Source: Hirudinaria manillensis (Eukaryota > Annelida > Clitellata > Hirudinida > Hirudinidae). From it: DNA of 64,000 nucleotides. This document shows, in pieces, positions 12,501-26,700 of this stretch (position 1 is the first letter of the stretch; every line of letters begins with the position of its first letter). The notes beneath the pieces are model-generated. The model searched no databases. It saw only the letters and a program-made list of their open reading frames with translations, and was not told the DNA's origin. A program made the translations under genes and the position numbers. The stretch lies in NCBI GenBank assembly GCA_034509925.1, contig CM067536.1, positions 5,078,501 to 5,142,500 of the forward strand, given 5' to 3'.

Positions 12501-15500
12501 AATTATAGACCGACTTTTGCTAAATCTGTCACTGGCTCTCGTTCTATTGTCTGTATGGGACCAAAAATTTACTCTGCTGTCCCGCTTAATATTACCAACA
12601 TTTCTAATCTTTATGCTTATAAGAAAGCATTAAAACATTTCATTATTAACTCTATCGGATTAATTTAACTACATGTTATTGTACTATATTTATTGTTTAA
12701 AAACATGCACCTTCTGATTAATGGAACCATTTAATTATATACCATCATTCCTAATTTTTTGTGTTAACTTTTCTGCTTATTGTGTTTCACGGGTCAGTCT
12801 ACTAGCGGAAGCATGTGCTTCCTTAAGGCTGGCCCTTTGAGTTTTATTTTTTTTGCTGCTCTTTTCAGTTTGTGTTAAATGAGGGAATTAGTATAATAAT
12901 AAAACTCGTAACCACCACATACAGACAACTCCAGACAAGCTAGTAGAGGCAATAAAAGAAATAAACAAAATTAAAAGAAAATATTCCATAACAAAGGAAG
13001 CAGAAAACAATCTTAATACAATGTTACTCAACAATAATAGCATAATCTCAGATAAATACAAATTCAAAGAAACATCTGCCTTTGCCCATAGTTCAAACAT
13101 CCATGAAAGAAATGTTAAAGGACAGCATGGAGAAGGAGAGAATAAATGAATTGAGGGAAAAGCCCATGCATGGATTCTTATGCATGAATTCTTATGTAAC
13201 TTAGAAAAGCCTTGTGTGGACAAAGAAGCAAGCTGTGCTTGGTTAAGAAGTGCTGGGCTCAAAGGCAAAACTGAAAGTTTGATCATGGCAGCTCAAGACC
13301 AAACACTAAACGCAAGATATCATCAACGAATGATACTGAAGCAGCAGATAGATGGCAATTGCAGAATCTGTGGCAGAGCCCAAGAAACCATAAGCCACAA
13401 TGTCAGCTTGCACTGTGCTAGCAGCAAATGAATATCTTCACCGACATAATAAGGTGGCCAGTTACATTCACTGGGTTGTATGCTGTGAGCTAAGATGTGA
13501 AGTTCCAAAGAAATGGTATGAACACACACCCCAAAGTGTCATAAATATAAATGAGTGCACCATCTTATTCGACAAAAAATAGAGAGGATGTTAGGTCTAA
13601 CTGAATATTATTTAATTATAAAATAATTAACTATTATTTAATAGCAGTTGTTTCAATAAATGAGATTATTTAGAAAATGGTTGAGTCTTTTACATAAGTC
13701 TTTAACTACAAGAGGTTTGTTTGCACCAACATCTTGACATTAACGATTAGGATTACGTCAAGATTCTGTCAAGACCATCGTTTAGGAGATGGAGTACATG
13801 ATGGAAGAATGTAAGAGACACTTTCTTACAGAAGAGGTGAGCAAAATTGAAGTGTTTTTGTTCATGATGTGGAATGCTTATTTTGATTTCTATGACTTGA
13901 AAAACAAAGTCCAAAAATATGACAACAGGGACATGCATATTTGGATGACAAACAACTGTCCTAATGGGTTTCCCTCTCTGCAAAAGGTGCTTGTGACTGC
14001 ATTCATTTGCAACTTCAAAATCGTACTCCTCTTGGCACAGTCTCAGCTTCTCCAGAAGCACGTTGATGAACTTTTCAACAACATCTTTCTCTGGTTCTTA
14101 CCTGATGTGGAAGCATCACAAGCGAAAAACTCAAAAACGATGGTGGAAATGAGTTAGATTGTAGCAATTTGACATTTATTATTGTACGGATTGTTTTTTA
14201 AATGTCGATGGAGCTGTGGTTTGCGATTATGTCCTGGGGTTCTCTCAGGCCCAGAATGGGGACTTTAAATATTCAGTGGGGTTTTCTTTATATCATTTGT
14301 GGTCTCTTGTTCAAACATTTGTTTGGCTGACAAAATAAACAAACAAAAAAATAATAATAATGACAGCAACAACAATCTGACTTGAGCAGTTGACCAGTAC
14401 AGATGAAATTATATTTGCTTGTTACAAATTACTGTTTTTGCATAGAGTAACAATTTTTTGTTTTGAATTTCTGGTCAATTTGTGTCCCCTACCAACCCTT
14501 TTGTGGTTGGTGAGCATAACTTCTGAAGAAAAGGGGACAATAAAGCTGTGAATTGGATACAACAGTTTCTTTGCTTTGTCTAATCATTTCGTTGATAGAA
14601 CTTCATAGTTTGCAAAGGACTTCAAGTTAGTTTGTTCAATTTGTTGGTTTTTTTTTGGTCAAAATATAGAAGACATTTGGTCCCAAGAAAGATTGTTTGT
14701 TAGTTAGCTAGTTAGAAGTTTATATTCAAGAAATGTGTACCATGAAAATCTCCATGGTTCGAACAGTGAGCATGTACAACAAGAATGTTCGTCAAGAAAA
14801 TGCAAAATTTGTGGCTCTGAGTTTAAATCAGAGCTAGGGTTAAAAATGTATTTTCAGATGCTACCAAATGATAGAAAATCCTGTTGATTGACTTCTCAAC
14901 AGCCATTTGACTGCATAGGAAGGAGAGCTTTTTGTTAAAATTCTTTTTAATTCTTTCTTCTATTTAAACACTTACCGACTCTCCGAAATACGATTCATAA
15001 AAACATGAGAACATATCAAGCATTATTTGAAAGTGATAAACTTGTTTAAAAAAGGTGTTTCTGTGCTGCATATCATTAAACTGAATATAGAAATATTCTG
15101 ACCTAGCAGATAGGAAAGTCTATTGAAGGCATTTATCCCGGATACTTCAAAATCAGTCATTATAGATGTCAGTGCCAGATTTGAGCAAGCATTTCCTACA
15201 TAGGATCCCTGACACTAATTAATTAATTAAGTTTAGTTAATATTCAGAATCTTTTATCTCGAAGACGTATCTAGCGATTCGAGTCATTAGGCAGTTCTGA
15301 TCAAGTCAAGCAATCGACCAGATCTTCTAACCATCTTTTCCATTAGTTAATTCCAATAAAGTTATCCTTACGTTAATTAATTCCTCAGACCCCGGGTTAC
15401 AACAATAGGAATAAGATATTTTTGTTAAAATTCTTTGTAAGCACAAGAAAACAAATGATTGTAGATCTCTTCAGCCCCAGATGTCAACAAAGCATAAACG

Positions 15501-18500
15501 AATGGCATGGTTTTTTAATATGTGGAGCCACCTTCCAAGTGACTTCAGACCCATTATACTGAGTCCAATCATTGGTCAACTCTTTCACATAATATTTGGC
15601 TGGTGAAATCCCTCATTACGAAAAAGAAGCAGGAACTGAAATAGATTTCCAGAGTCAGAAAATAGGGCTTACCCCCCCAGCATAGGGTTAGTTTAGGGTC
15701 TGAGTGGGTTAGGTACCAAAGATACTTGCCTATGAGCTGCTTTTTGCTTGTCACTTATAAGCATTTGAATGAATGCATTGCCTTGTGTTTTCAGGCGAAT
15801 GTCTAGAAAGGTTGAGAACACAGGGAACATAATCCCTGACAAAGACAGCCTTAACGTGATGATAGCAACTAATAAAATCATGTTGATTGGCTTCTCAATG
15901 GCCATTTGACTGCATAGGAATGAGAGCTTTTTGCTAAAAATTCTTTATAATTCTTTCTTCTGTTTAAAAATCGACTGACTGTTGGAAATGTGATTTGAAA
16001 AAACGTGAGAACATATTGAGCATTATTTGAAAGCCAGTGATAAACTTGTTTAAAAAAGGTGTTTCTGGCATTTCACCTAGTTTGTTTATTAATTAATTAG
16101 TTAGTTCATCATTATTAGCAGAACAGTAGATCTTTGTTCTATGTTCTTACAATTATAAATCAGAAAAGAAAAGAATCAACCTGGCCTTTCATAGACTCAT
16201 GGCTTAATTTTCAATTAATTCAAATAAAAAATCAAAAATAAACCCAGATGTCGCCAATATCTTAACGACATCACAATGCAGGAAATAATCTCAAAAACCA
16301 AAGAAATAAGTTCCTTGTTCCTGACCAATCCAGTAGAATACTAAAAGTAAACAGTGATATCAAATTACAGAAATTTATTTTGAATCACTATGAATGCATC
16401 CAACTTTCTAGAGAAGAACTGTCCTTGCTGCTTTGCAATTCAACAGATAAGAACACTCAGCAAGAGTTAATAGATAAAGAATATAACGAATGGTCAGAAA
16501 ATCTTTTCTCCTCAATAACCGGTCGACAATCCACCCAAAAGACATTGAAATGACCCATAGAAAAGAAAAGAACAAAGCAAAACAATGCCAAAGATCAAAT
16601 GTTTGTGAAAGTAAAGACCAGACACAGCAAAAAAGAACTGAGAACCATTGAAAGGCAGAGATACGAAAAAGTAATTCAAGATTTATTGTCTCGAGGAGAT
16701 TCCTCATGTGGACCTCCATAAAAACCCTGCACGAGACCCATAAGATTTGGTGAACTTTTAAAAATAAATGGAAAAGAAGGAAAAAGAAGAGCTGAACTGA
16801 ATGACATTTATGAATGTACATTGACTCTCAAGAACGACTTGGAAGTCCTTTTTTTTGACGGTCTGACGGGATTTCCCAGACCCATTTGCGGACCTAAAAT
16901 TATCGATTCGGATTACAACACCATTGAATTTGGCGAGTTTTGGCTGGGCTAATAAAGGAAAAAAAATTAATGGTAATGATAATTTGCATTTGCAAGCACC
17001 TTGCTTGTATTGCAAACCCTGATGTTAAAGAACAAACTAATTCTAAAGACAACCGATAACTTTTGCCAATACACCATATTTTGAGGGTCTAATTACTGAG
17101 GACTTGAACTTGTTTTAAGAACAATTGATTGAAAAAGAATTAATGAAAGAATAACAAATATTCAAGAAAATGACCCTAATTCAAGACCTTTACAAAGAGT
17201 TTTATAGTAAGATATTTAAAATATAAAAAACTAAAAGAAGTCAACCAGAAAGAAAGGTATAAAATAGTTGGTGGTCAACATTAAGGAACAGTCCACTTGG
17301 TATTATATCCAAGCTATTGCACACAAAAACTCTACTGTACTGAAATGTCTAAACTACATTCTAATGACTAATGAATAATCACATAATAAGATCACATTTT
17401 CCTTGTTTGAATGATCTCATCAACCATAAATTATATATATTTATTTATTATTATATATATATATATATAGTTAATATTTGTCAGTTATTCAATTTAAATC
17501 TCATAATCTCATTGAGAAAACCAACATTTGCTCACCTCAAAATCCAATGATGCACTAACTTTACCTTTCTCCAGTTCCTCATTCCTCATGGATGTGTTTG
17601 ATGGCTATGGACATGTTGACAGGTAACATCATAAATTATTGTTATAATAACAAATGTTTATCTATAACAAGTTGTTCATAATTATCATCAAGGTCATCAG
17701 CACCACAATCATCATCATCTACCACTAACATCACCATCCTATTCCTCTGACCTTGACATTAAGTATCTTGCCTACTCCGTCAAGCATGTTGTTGGGGATG
17801 TTGCGTACCTTGGCAACCCCGTCGGCAAGGCTGTTGGGGACTGAACGCACCATGTTCCCCACGCTCCTCACCGAACTCTTGAACGGGTTCACCAGGGAAT
17901 CCACCTGTTTTTGAGGAGATCATGGTAATGATGTCAAAGCAATGTCAGTGGGGTCATTTTAATGATGCCTTTATTTCATTTGTCAACACATTTATCTCTT
18001 TCAACTTGTGCATTAAACCTCATTCACCAATTGGACAAATTCAGATTATGTTATCATCATCTATATACAGACAAAGCACCCTCAGAAAGTACTCGGTCGA
18101 GTCGACCCACGCATGCAGGCAATCGCTGCTCTCGAGGGTCCTATGTACAAGGGGGGTCGGAACATGGACATCTGCGGCAGTGCCGTCATAAATAAGGACT
18201 GTTGTTGCCACCACAACCACCGCCATCACATCATCACTACCACCACCACCACCATCACATCATCACTACCACCACCACCACCACCACCACCACCACATCA
18301 TCACCATCACCACCACTATCATCGCATCATCATCACACCTTCCTAGCGAGGTCGCTCTTCTCCCTCTCCCAATGGAGGTTCTCAAGGAACTGATGGACGA
18401 CATCAATCATGCCCTTGTGTGAATTCAACAGGCCAGGATTCAGGAGGGTCTGAATGGAAAACAATCACTTCTTGTTTGTAAATAAATATTTTTTCATATT

Positions 18501-19294
18501 AATAATAATAGTAGTAATAATAATAATAACGGTGATGTTAACAATAATTTTATTATTGTCACGATAACTGCTGCAGCTATTACGTTGAAACACTTGTCCT
18601 AATCATTTTCGAGTTAATCTTCCTTGCATCTCTCCTAGGGCCTCAAAGGGTCTAATTAATGCTAATTAATGTTAATTATGCACAATTATCTTGTTGGTCT
18701 TGATGGCTTGCATGACACAATTTTATTCCAATTGTCATCAAACATCAGCATCAAAATAAGTAGAATGATGATTGACCAAAGCATACAAATCAGATGATGA
18801 CTAAACTGATTACAAATCAATATGTTAGCTCCTTTTGCATAAATTACTTAAATTATGTTAATAGCTACCTGGAGGTAGGTGTTGAGTCCGACCTTCCTCT
18901 TCTCTAGGAACTCCTTGTTCATGTTGTCGAAAGCTTTTTTGCTCGGCAGGACCAGACCGGACAAGGTGTCATACTGAGAGGGGTCGATTAACATAAATTA
19001 TTCGTTCGATACGATCGTCGTGCTTTGCTTATTGAAGACGTCGATGCAATCATTTTGAGATCAATTTGCAATCATTGACCTTGCTTTGCAGGTAGGAATG
19101 AAGGTCGTAGAAGTCACTGAATCTCCTGTAAACGTCCCAGGACGCGTCCGTTCCGTCGGACGACTTCTTCAGGACGGAGACCAGGTACACGGCGTACGAC
19201 TTGCCGTGGTCCTGGCATATGCCTGACGACGAGTTTTACACTTACTCTTCAGTTTGCATACATTGTTAATGCAATAACATTAACCATAACAATC

Positions 19295-19336
<42 letters not shown>

Positions 19337-22300
19337 GTTAATTACTAACCAGTGTTTGATATGTGAGCTGAGAGTGTGAACGTTTTGTTGACGTGCGGTT
19401 GTACGATCGGCATCTCCAACGACGACAAACTCTCCCGTGACGAGTGAAGGTCCTCGTTTGACTGGTCGATCAGAGTTGAAAGTCAATAAAATATAATTAA
19501 TCAATATAATCAATTTAAAATTGATCAAATTTAAATTCAAATTGTTCAATATGTTCTTTATTTAATCGCTTCATTTATTATTATTTAATTTATTATTATT
19601 ATTAATTGCTTACGTACATTGAACTTTTTTATGACATTGCACTTCTTTCACATTAGAATATCATTTTTAAAGCAAAACATTGCCACGTCTCCGTCAGTTC
19701 AAAAGATTTGATATGATAATTAAATTGTACGAATGCATAATTAATAGTTTGTATGGAAATTAAAAATTAATCAATTATTTCTGGTAACAAATTAAGACGT
19801 AAAACTTCTCACAGCTTGTAAACTGCAGTATGAGGTCTTCAGTGTTTGATCTTTGAAACAAAACAAAACAAATCCAATGTTTCAATAACTTCAAAGCAAC
19901 CTAAACATCGTCATCGTTTCATTTCTACATTCCATTTAAGCAGAAAATTAAACAAATAAATTAAAATTAATAAATATATCCTTAAAATTTATGGAATATT
20001 AAAATCACGATTATTAAAATTATTATTCATGTTAACAAAGATACATCATCAGAAACAATGCACGAAGCAATATCAAGCAACCATTATTGAAAGCCATAAA
20101 GACATTTAATGATCACTTTTTTTTTATATCAATAATCCGATGAAAAACAAAACGCACCCTCGGGGGTCATCCCATTTTCGGTTTTAGATGTCTGATTGGT
20201 CGAACCATTGCCGTCGAGGTTGTTGTTGTTGTTGTGACCTTCTTGTAGGAGGTCCAACTCGATCAACAACTTGATGTACAACGGACTCCTTTTGAATGCA
20301 GGGAAACACCTGGATTCCTCTTGCATGGTGTCAAATACCTGGAGTGTACCAAGTAATATACGAATTTATTTATTATTTTATTAATATTAATAAATATAAT
20401 ATAAATTAATGTAAATATAATATAAAAAAATTAATATAAATGAAAGATATAATCACAACTCTCCTGATGTTTGCTACTAGAGTAACTTATGATTTTTTTT
20501 CTGTCAAGTTCCAGCTGATATTAACCACTTGTTGTGTTGTCTCAAGTGAATATCATTAGTTAAAATATTTAAACTTATTGAACCTGTACTTATGAACACT
20601 TATTGGTTTTCATAACTCATTAAAATGAAACTCTAAGACCAAGGTAATCAAGGTAATCGACTCACCTTTGCTTGGACGTCGTTGAAGATCGTGTCCATGG
20701 CATCGCCGTGTTTGATTCGAGACAACACGATGTCCACCAGGAGTTCGTCCAATTTCAGACGAGGAGAAGCCTGGAAGGGAGGAATGGTAGAAAATAAATG
20801 AGAATGCGGAGGTGACAATTAATGCTGAAATGCTTCTTAAAAGTATTTAGTGATTACTAAGTACTGCACTAGTAACATAGTGAATCATTATTGTGATGAA
20901 TGCACTCAGGTTCAAATCCAGAATACTTCAATGACTATGAACTATGAACTAGCTATGATGTCTGATTGGATATGACCCTCTTCCAAATCTGCCAGAAGAT
21001 GAAGATGAGTAAACGACAATCGAATCGACGAGGACACCTTTTCCGAGAGGTACTGGTTGAAGATGTTCAGTGCTGCGTCGTGGAGAGTTTCCAGGTCCAT
21101 GCTGTCGGGACCGCTGCTCGTCAACAAAGTCGCCGAAATCTGTTGCTCCGCAGAAACCCTGTAGCCCTGCGAACCGATTCGAAACGTCTAAAAGATGGCA
21201 ACTCCAGTCGGTAGTTTGAAGTGGTTTAGCATCACTCCGGTGGTAGCATTAGACTCCAAAATTTAGCAGCTCTAAAGGCAAAAGTTGCTGCGTTCAAAAC
21301 CCAGTTTGCACTGCTAAGTAAACAGTTGATGAAAAGTAGCTCTGATTCCATGCTTTGCCAATATTCAGACAAAGTTAGCTTGCGAATCTATGCATTCATT
21401 TCAGTAACCATTTATTATGAAATGCTTCTTAAAAGTATTTGGTGCTTACTAAGTACTGCACTAGTAACATAGCGAATCAGGATTGTGATGAATGTATTCA
21501 AGTTCAAATCCAGAATATATAACATATACATATATATATATAATAAAATAAAATATAATAAAATATATATAATAACAAAAAATATATATATAATCTATGA
21601 ATTCATATAATAACATATATATATAATAAAATATATATATATATAAAACATGTCCAACCTCAACTGTTAAGTAAAAGTAAAGATAGTGTTGCATTCCAAT
21701 GCCAGTCATGTATTCTGAAATTCAATTGATCATAAGCCTTTAATTCCCTTTAATTCCATTTAATTACCTTTTAATTCCCTTTAATTACCTGTGACCAGAT
21801 GGGTGTACAGGAAAATAAATCAAGAAACGAACCTATGAAGTACGGCAGTGCGACGTTGTTGGTCAGGAGGATGTCAAAGGCCAGGTCGTGCAACTTCTGT
21901 CCTGGTTTCATCAAGTGTCCTGAACTGGCATTCTTACAAAGTTCAATCATCATCATCATTATCACTATCATCTTCATCATCATCATCACTACCAATCCTT
22001 TTAAAAAATGAAATTAAATTGTCCATAACCAACAAGCAGCATACACACACTCATACACACACACACACACACACATACACACACACACTCACACACACAT
22101 ACAAACGCACGCACGCACGTCTCAGTTGTTGCTACCTTCCTCAACAAAGAATCACTTTCATCTCCCCCCCTGTTCAGTCGATCCGCTCGAGTCTCGCACA
22201 ACGACTTGACGAACATCAGGCTGCCCAGTTGCTGCTTAATGGTCGTGTCTGAGCAAGGATTTATTAAAATTATTTGTTATTATTATTATTACTATTATTA

Positions 22301-23678
22301 TTATTCGTTTATTCACAAGCTATTGCATGCAATAGCTGAAAACTCTGTGGCGCCAGGTCTCAACTAGAACCCAAAGGAAGCCACATCTCAAACATCATGT
22401 CAATCGCAACAACAAAAAAAAACATAATAACTTAACTAGGTCAAGTCATTCTGGTCAAACGAAATAGTTGTCATAATATTATTATTATTGTCGTTGTTAT
22501 TATTATTATTATTATTATTAGATGTGTTATTGATTATTAATCATACTGGTTACTAATGAACGTTTTGTTTGTGTTTAATCAATGAAGGGAATTAATTTCA
22601 ATGCTTCAAGTCACAAAATGCTGTAAGTTTCAAAATTTCAAAACAATGATCGTTAAATTTAATGAATAAATTTAATAAATTAAATGGAAAATTGAATAAA
22701 TAATAATGAGTAAATTTAATTTTAAATTTAATGTTAAATTGTTAATGATGCGTCAAACATTTGCAGAAAGACTTCAAATCAATCAAAAGTCACAAATCAA
22801 TAAAATGACATGCAAGCTTTTATTCGTGATGGAAATTATGAGCCCAATTTTTTCTAATAGAAGTTGCCTAATACAAAACAATTGGTGTTTGTTTGTTCAA
22901 CACTTTATACGAGCAAACAATCATTTTCCACTTTCTTCTGTTTGATTTAGCTTCTTATTGAACTCATTGTTGTGGGCCCGAATTATATAAATATTATCAT
23001 AAATTTGTTAATTATAAATATAATTAATTTTATTTATTATTTGGTAATAATTAATATTCATTCTCAAGCACCTCTTAATTAGGCATTACCATGGATATAA
23101 CACTCATATTACAATATTATTATTGTATTTATTACATTTTATTTATTTATTTCATTTGTTTATTATAATTTATTTATCTCCTTTCCAGTACATTCCAGGA
23201 CCATCCATCCATCTCAACATCTCATCTTCCTGGAGACAACAGCTTTTAAACTTTGACTTTGACATGCAATTCATGGGATCAAACAAATACCTGCTTCTAT
23301 TGATTTTGTGACAAACACCATCACATTAATAACACTAGTAATAATATTGATGATGATGATGATGATGACGACGACAACAACAACGGCAGGAACGTCAAAC
23401 AAGCAGACCATGACAACAAAGTAGAGCAAAGCCGCTTACCATCGTCACCACCGGTATCTTTTGATCTCTGCCTGGCAATTTCCTGCTCCACCTTCTCCTT
23501 GATGGCCAACAATTCGTCCACAGAATCCGTGGTCCTGATGATAGTCAGGAAGCACTCGTTGTTGAACATGGCATCCCTGCACTGAAATCATTGCAAGGCT
23601 GCTTTAAGCTCCGGTCAGAAGCAGAGTTTGAAGTGCAGTTGAATTAATTTAAGAGAAAGCCATACTTTCCTTCCCTAA

Positions 23679-23723
<45 letters not shown>

Positions 23724-26700
23724 CTGCAATTTGTGACCACAGAAAGTGCTTTGAAGAAGATAAACAAAGAAACAACAAAATCCAGAGGAAACAGTTTGTT
23801 AGTTTTAAAGCTGTCTTTTATCTTGTTGCGAGAGAGAGTTGTTTGCATATCGGTTTGTTGTTGTATTTAATCGGAGATAATTTGTTTTGGAATTTTAAAG
23901 AAGGACTTACAGGCAGCGTGAGGGTCTGGTTGATGCGGTCGGGGTCGGATGCGTAGTTCATCGTCGGTAGGAGCACTCCGTTCACCAGAACCTCCTGGAA
24001 AAAGTTTTAAATTAAATTTAAATCACAATTTCAATTAATTATCATTTAATCAATTATAATTTAAAACGTAAATGTTCGATTTAGCTATAACTTAATATCC
24101 CATGAAAACAAGCGCCTGGATAAATTATTAATACAAAACATGCAGCAGCACATGTGCTCTTTAATCAAACATGTGCATCTTTGCGTATCATTATTTTGTC
24201 TTACTGGTGCTAAATTCTGTCCACCTACTAATAATTCAAAATAATTAAAATCTAAAATATTAAAAGCATTATTGTTATAATACCTATAAATAATTAATTA
24301 ATTATATCGAATTACAACACCCATTAATAATTAATTACGTCGACTGATTACTAACGATACCGACCCTGATGATGTATCTCAGAATCTTGTTGTGGAAATC
24401 ATCAGGAGGCAGGAGAAGGAACATGATAACCTCACTTATTTCCTGGAGATATCCTGCACGTTATATTTCATTATATTTCAATTTCATTCATGTTTCATTT
24501 TCAATTCAATTTTCCATTTAAATTAATTTAATTCATTAAAAATTGGCTCCTAAATCAGACGGCAATTTTCTTTCATAACGTTGTTCCGTTGATTTGAATC
24601 AATTGCTTAATTGTTTTCAGTAATTGTTTTGATAATTACTCCAGCAGGCTGCTTGGGAGAGAACATAACAATGTAGCTGCTACGGGCAGACCATTAAGTG
24701 GTGATGAGGATGACGACGACGACGATGATGATGACAGTGATGACATGGAAAGCTCTTCTGGCAAAAGACATCTCATAACAATATAGTTAATTTGGAATAA
24801 TTAACAATTGAATGTTATTTATTTATTTATAAAAAAAAATTAGTCAAATTTGCATAGATCCAAAGACAAAGACCTCTCTGAACAACTCGTTTGTATATGA
24901 AAAAGCACATTGCAAAGTACATTGCAGCTGCAAATAAATTTCTCAATTTCTTGATAAATCATGAAAAAATGTTTAATTCTCTGAAAAAAACCCCCATTGT
25001 TATGCGGTCTATAGCTGTAGATTCGTGATTTTAAAATATATTTTAAGAATAATTGAAGAATTAAATGAGAAATTCAAAATTTGAGGCATCCAATAACCAT
25101 GCAGTGTTTGTTGTGACCAACGTAACCATTTCTACTGTTAATGTTATTTCTGAAGATCATATGAATTTCTCCTAAATCGCTTCTTCTCAAAACCATTTTT
25201 GCACTTTATAAATTATTACAAATTAATTAAGAATAAATAAACTAATTAATTAACTATAAATTATTACTTGTAATAAAATTTAAACTTATAAATTAAGAGA
25301 CATCGACTTTGATCTTTCAAACGTAAAACATGCCCTTTAATCAATTGCTCACTTCAAGTCATCAAATGTCTGCCTTTCAATATCATAATCAGATGTCCAT
25401 GTTTACAACAATCTTATCATAATCATAATTCAGTGGCAAAATCTCAAAGACATCCATCTTTTTTTTTTAGTTTTTTGAGTTTATTCAAAATCAAATCTAG
25501 CAACTTTTAAGATGCTTTATAATATTATTATTGGTGTCATGCTTTATTGTAATCATCATCATCAGCAGCATCATCATCATCAGAGGTATCTTGCTCTGAT
25601 AAGCTTCACAAAATATGTCCTGATTACCATAATTTGTATTAATTTATCTCTCACTCAAGTCCATCAACAATCTGACTGAGATTTAAAAAGAAAATCAAAC
25701 ATTGAAATGCCAAATTCACCACCAAAATTTAACGTTCCCCTTCGGGTTACCCCTCTGGCATCCGAAACCAAACCAAACATATTTGGTTAATTTTCCAAAA
25801 ACAAAAAGATGAAGCCTCAAGCCATTGATGGGGTTCAACTTTGAGCAAGAAACTATCCACACCTGGCAATAACCAATGTTAAAGGAATGCAGACGACAAC
25901 CTCTGCTACCCAACCCCCTCGAGGTCCATCAATGGCTCCGGGCAACAGTTGCTCTTCATTGGCGAGTACTTCTTCATCTTCTGAAGACCTTCGATTCATC
26001 TGTAATGAAGAAGTCGATTGCTCATTATGCCAATGCCAGAAGGAGGATGTCTTCCCATTTTGTCCATCGGCTTTGCTAACTTTGTTGCCAGAGCATCCAT
26101 CCATCCGTCTCCATCACTCTTCTTCTCCCTCAAATAATCATGGTAGCTTAGGCTGGTAAGCTTGCTGTGCAGCATCTTCCACGGTGGCACTATCTCACTC
26201 CTTATGCCAAAATTGGCCCTTTCTTTCCTGAAAATGACTTACTCTTGACTTCCAGATCTCTACATTAAGCTCTGAATTTCCATCCGGACTGGCAATGCTT
26301 AAAGATGCAGCCTCTGTTGTCTTTGGAGTTGCATTCTAATTTTGCTAATCCTTTATTTTTCAACAATGGATCTGAGCAATAGCCTCACCTTACCAAATTT
26401 TCTCAACAATTCCTCAAATTTCTGCCTTTTAATATTTGCAGGCCTTTTCAATAATTAATGTGTCCTAGGACAGATTAAATTATATAAATATTGTAAATAA
26501 CCCCATTTTTTGTTCACTCAGAAGCATTGGAATCATATTAACCTGGAATTCTATTCAAATTGAGTAATGAAGACTGATGAATGAAGAGTAGTGAACAGTT
26601 GCTGTCCACAACATGATGTGATTGGAATGCAACACGAGATGTTCATGTCCTTTGATCAACAACAACAAACCACAACAACAACAGCCCACGACAACCCATA

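Larger units (their letters stand above)
9432..17751. other. 8.3-kb SNX13 intron loaded with retrotransposon fragments
   Basis: This intron separates the PX and nexin-C exons. It holds two partial RLE-class LINE copies (9533-13581) with a CR1/L2-like fragment nested in the second, AAT arrays, a pair of direct repeats of about 190 bp (14875-15063 and 15874-16067), a short degenerate coding stretch (about 16605-16730) and a TA array (about 17432-17470). The segment 13753-14157 is open in overlapping frames on both strands (about 100-120 codons each) and matches nothing I recognise. It is followed at 14330-14360 by an AATAAAC...AATAAT tail like that of the LINEs, so it may be another retroelement 3' end. 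Confidence 0.8.

Noticed and set aside
18113-18393. His- and Pro-rich frames
   Set aside because: Produced by the CAC/CAT microsatellite beside a SNX13 exon.
20966-21214. Plus-strand frame of 82 codons
   Set aside because: Antisense shadow of the SNX13 RGS exon at 21038-21166.
25876-26190. Cys-rich and Ser-rich frames on both strands
   Set aside because: Several overlapping frames are equally open, with no motif complete enough to decide; kept only as a note on the intron.
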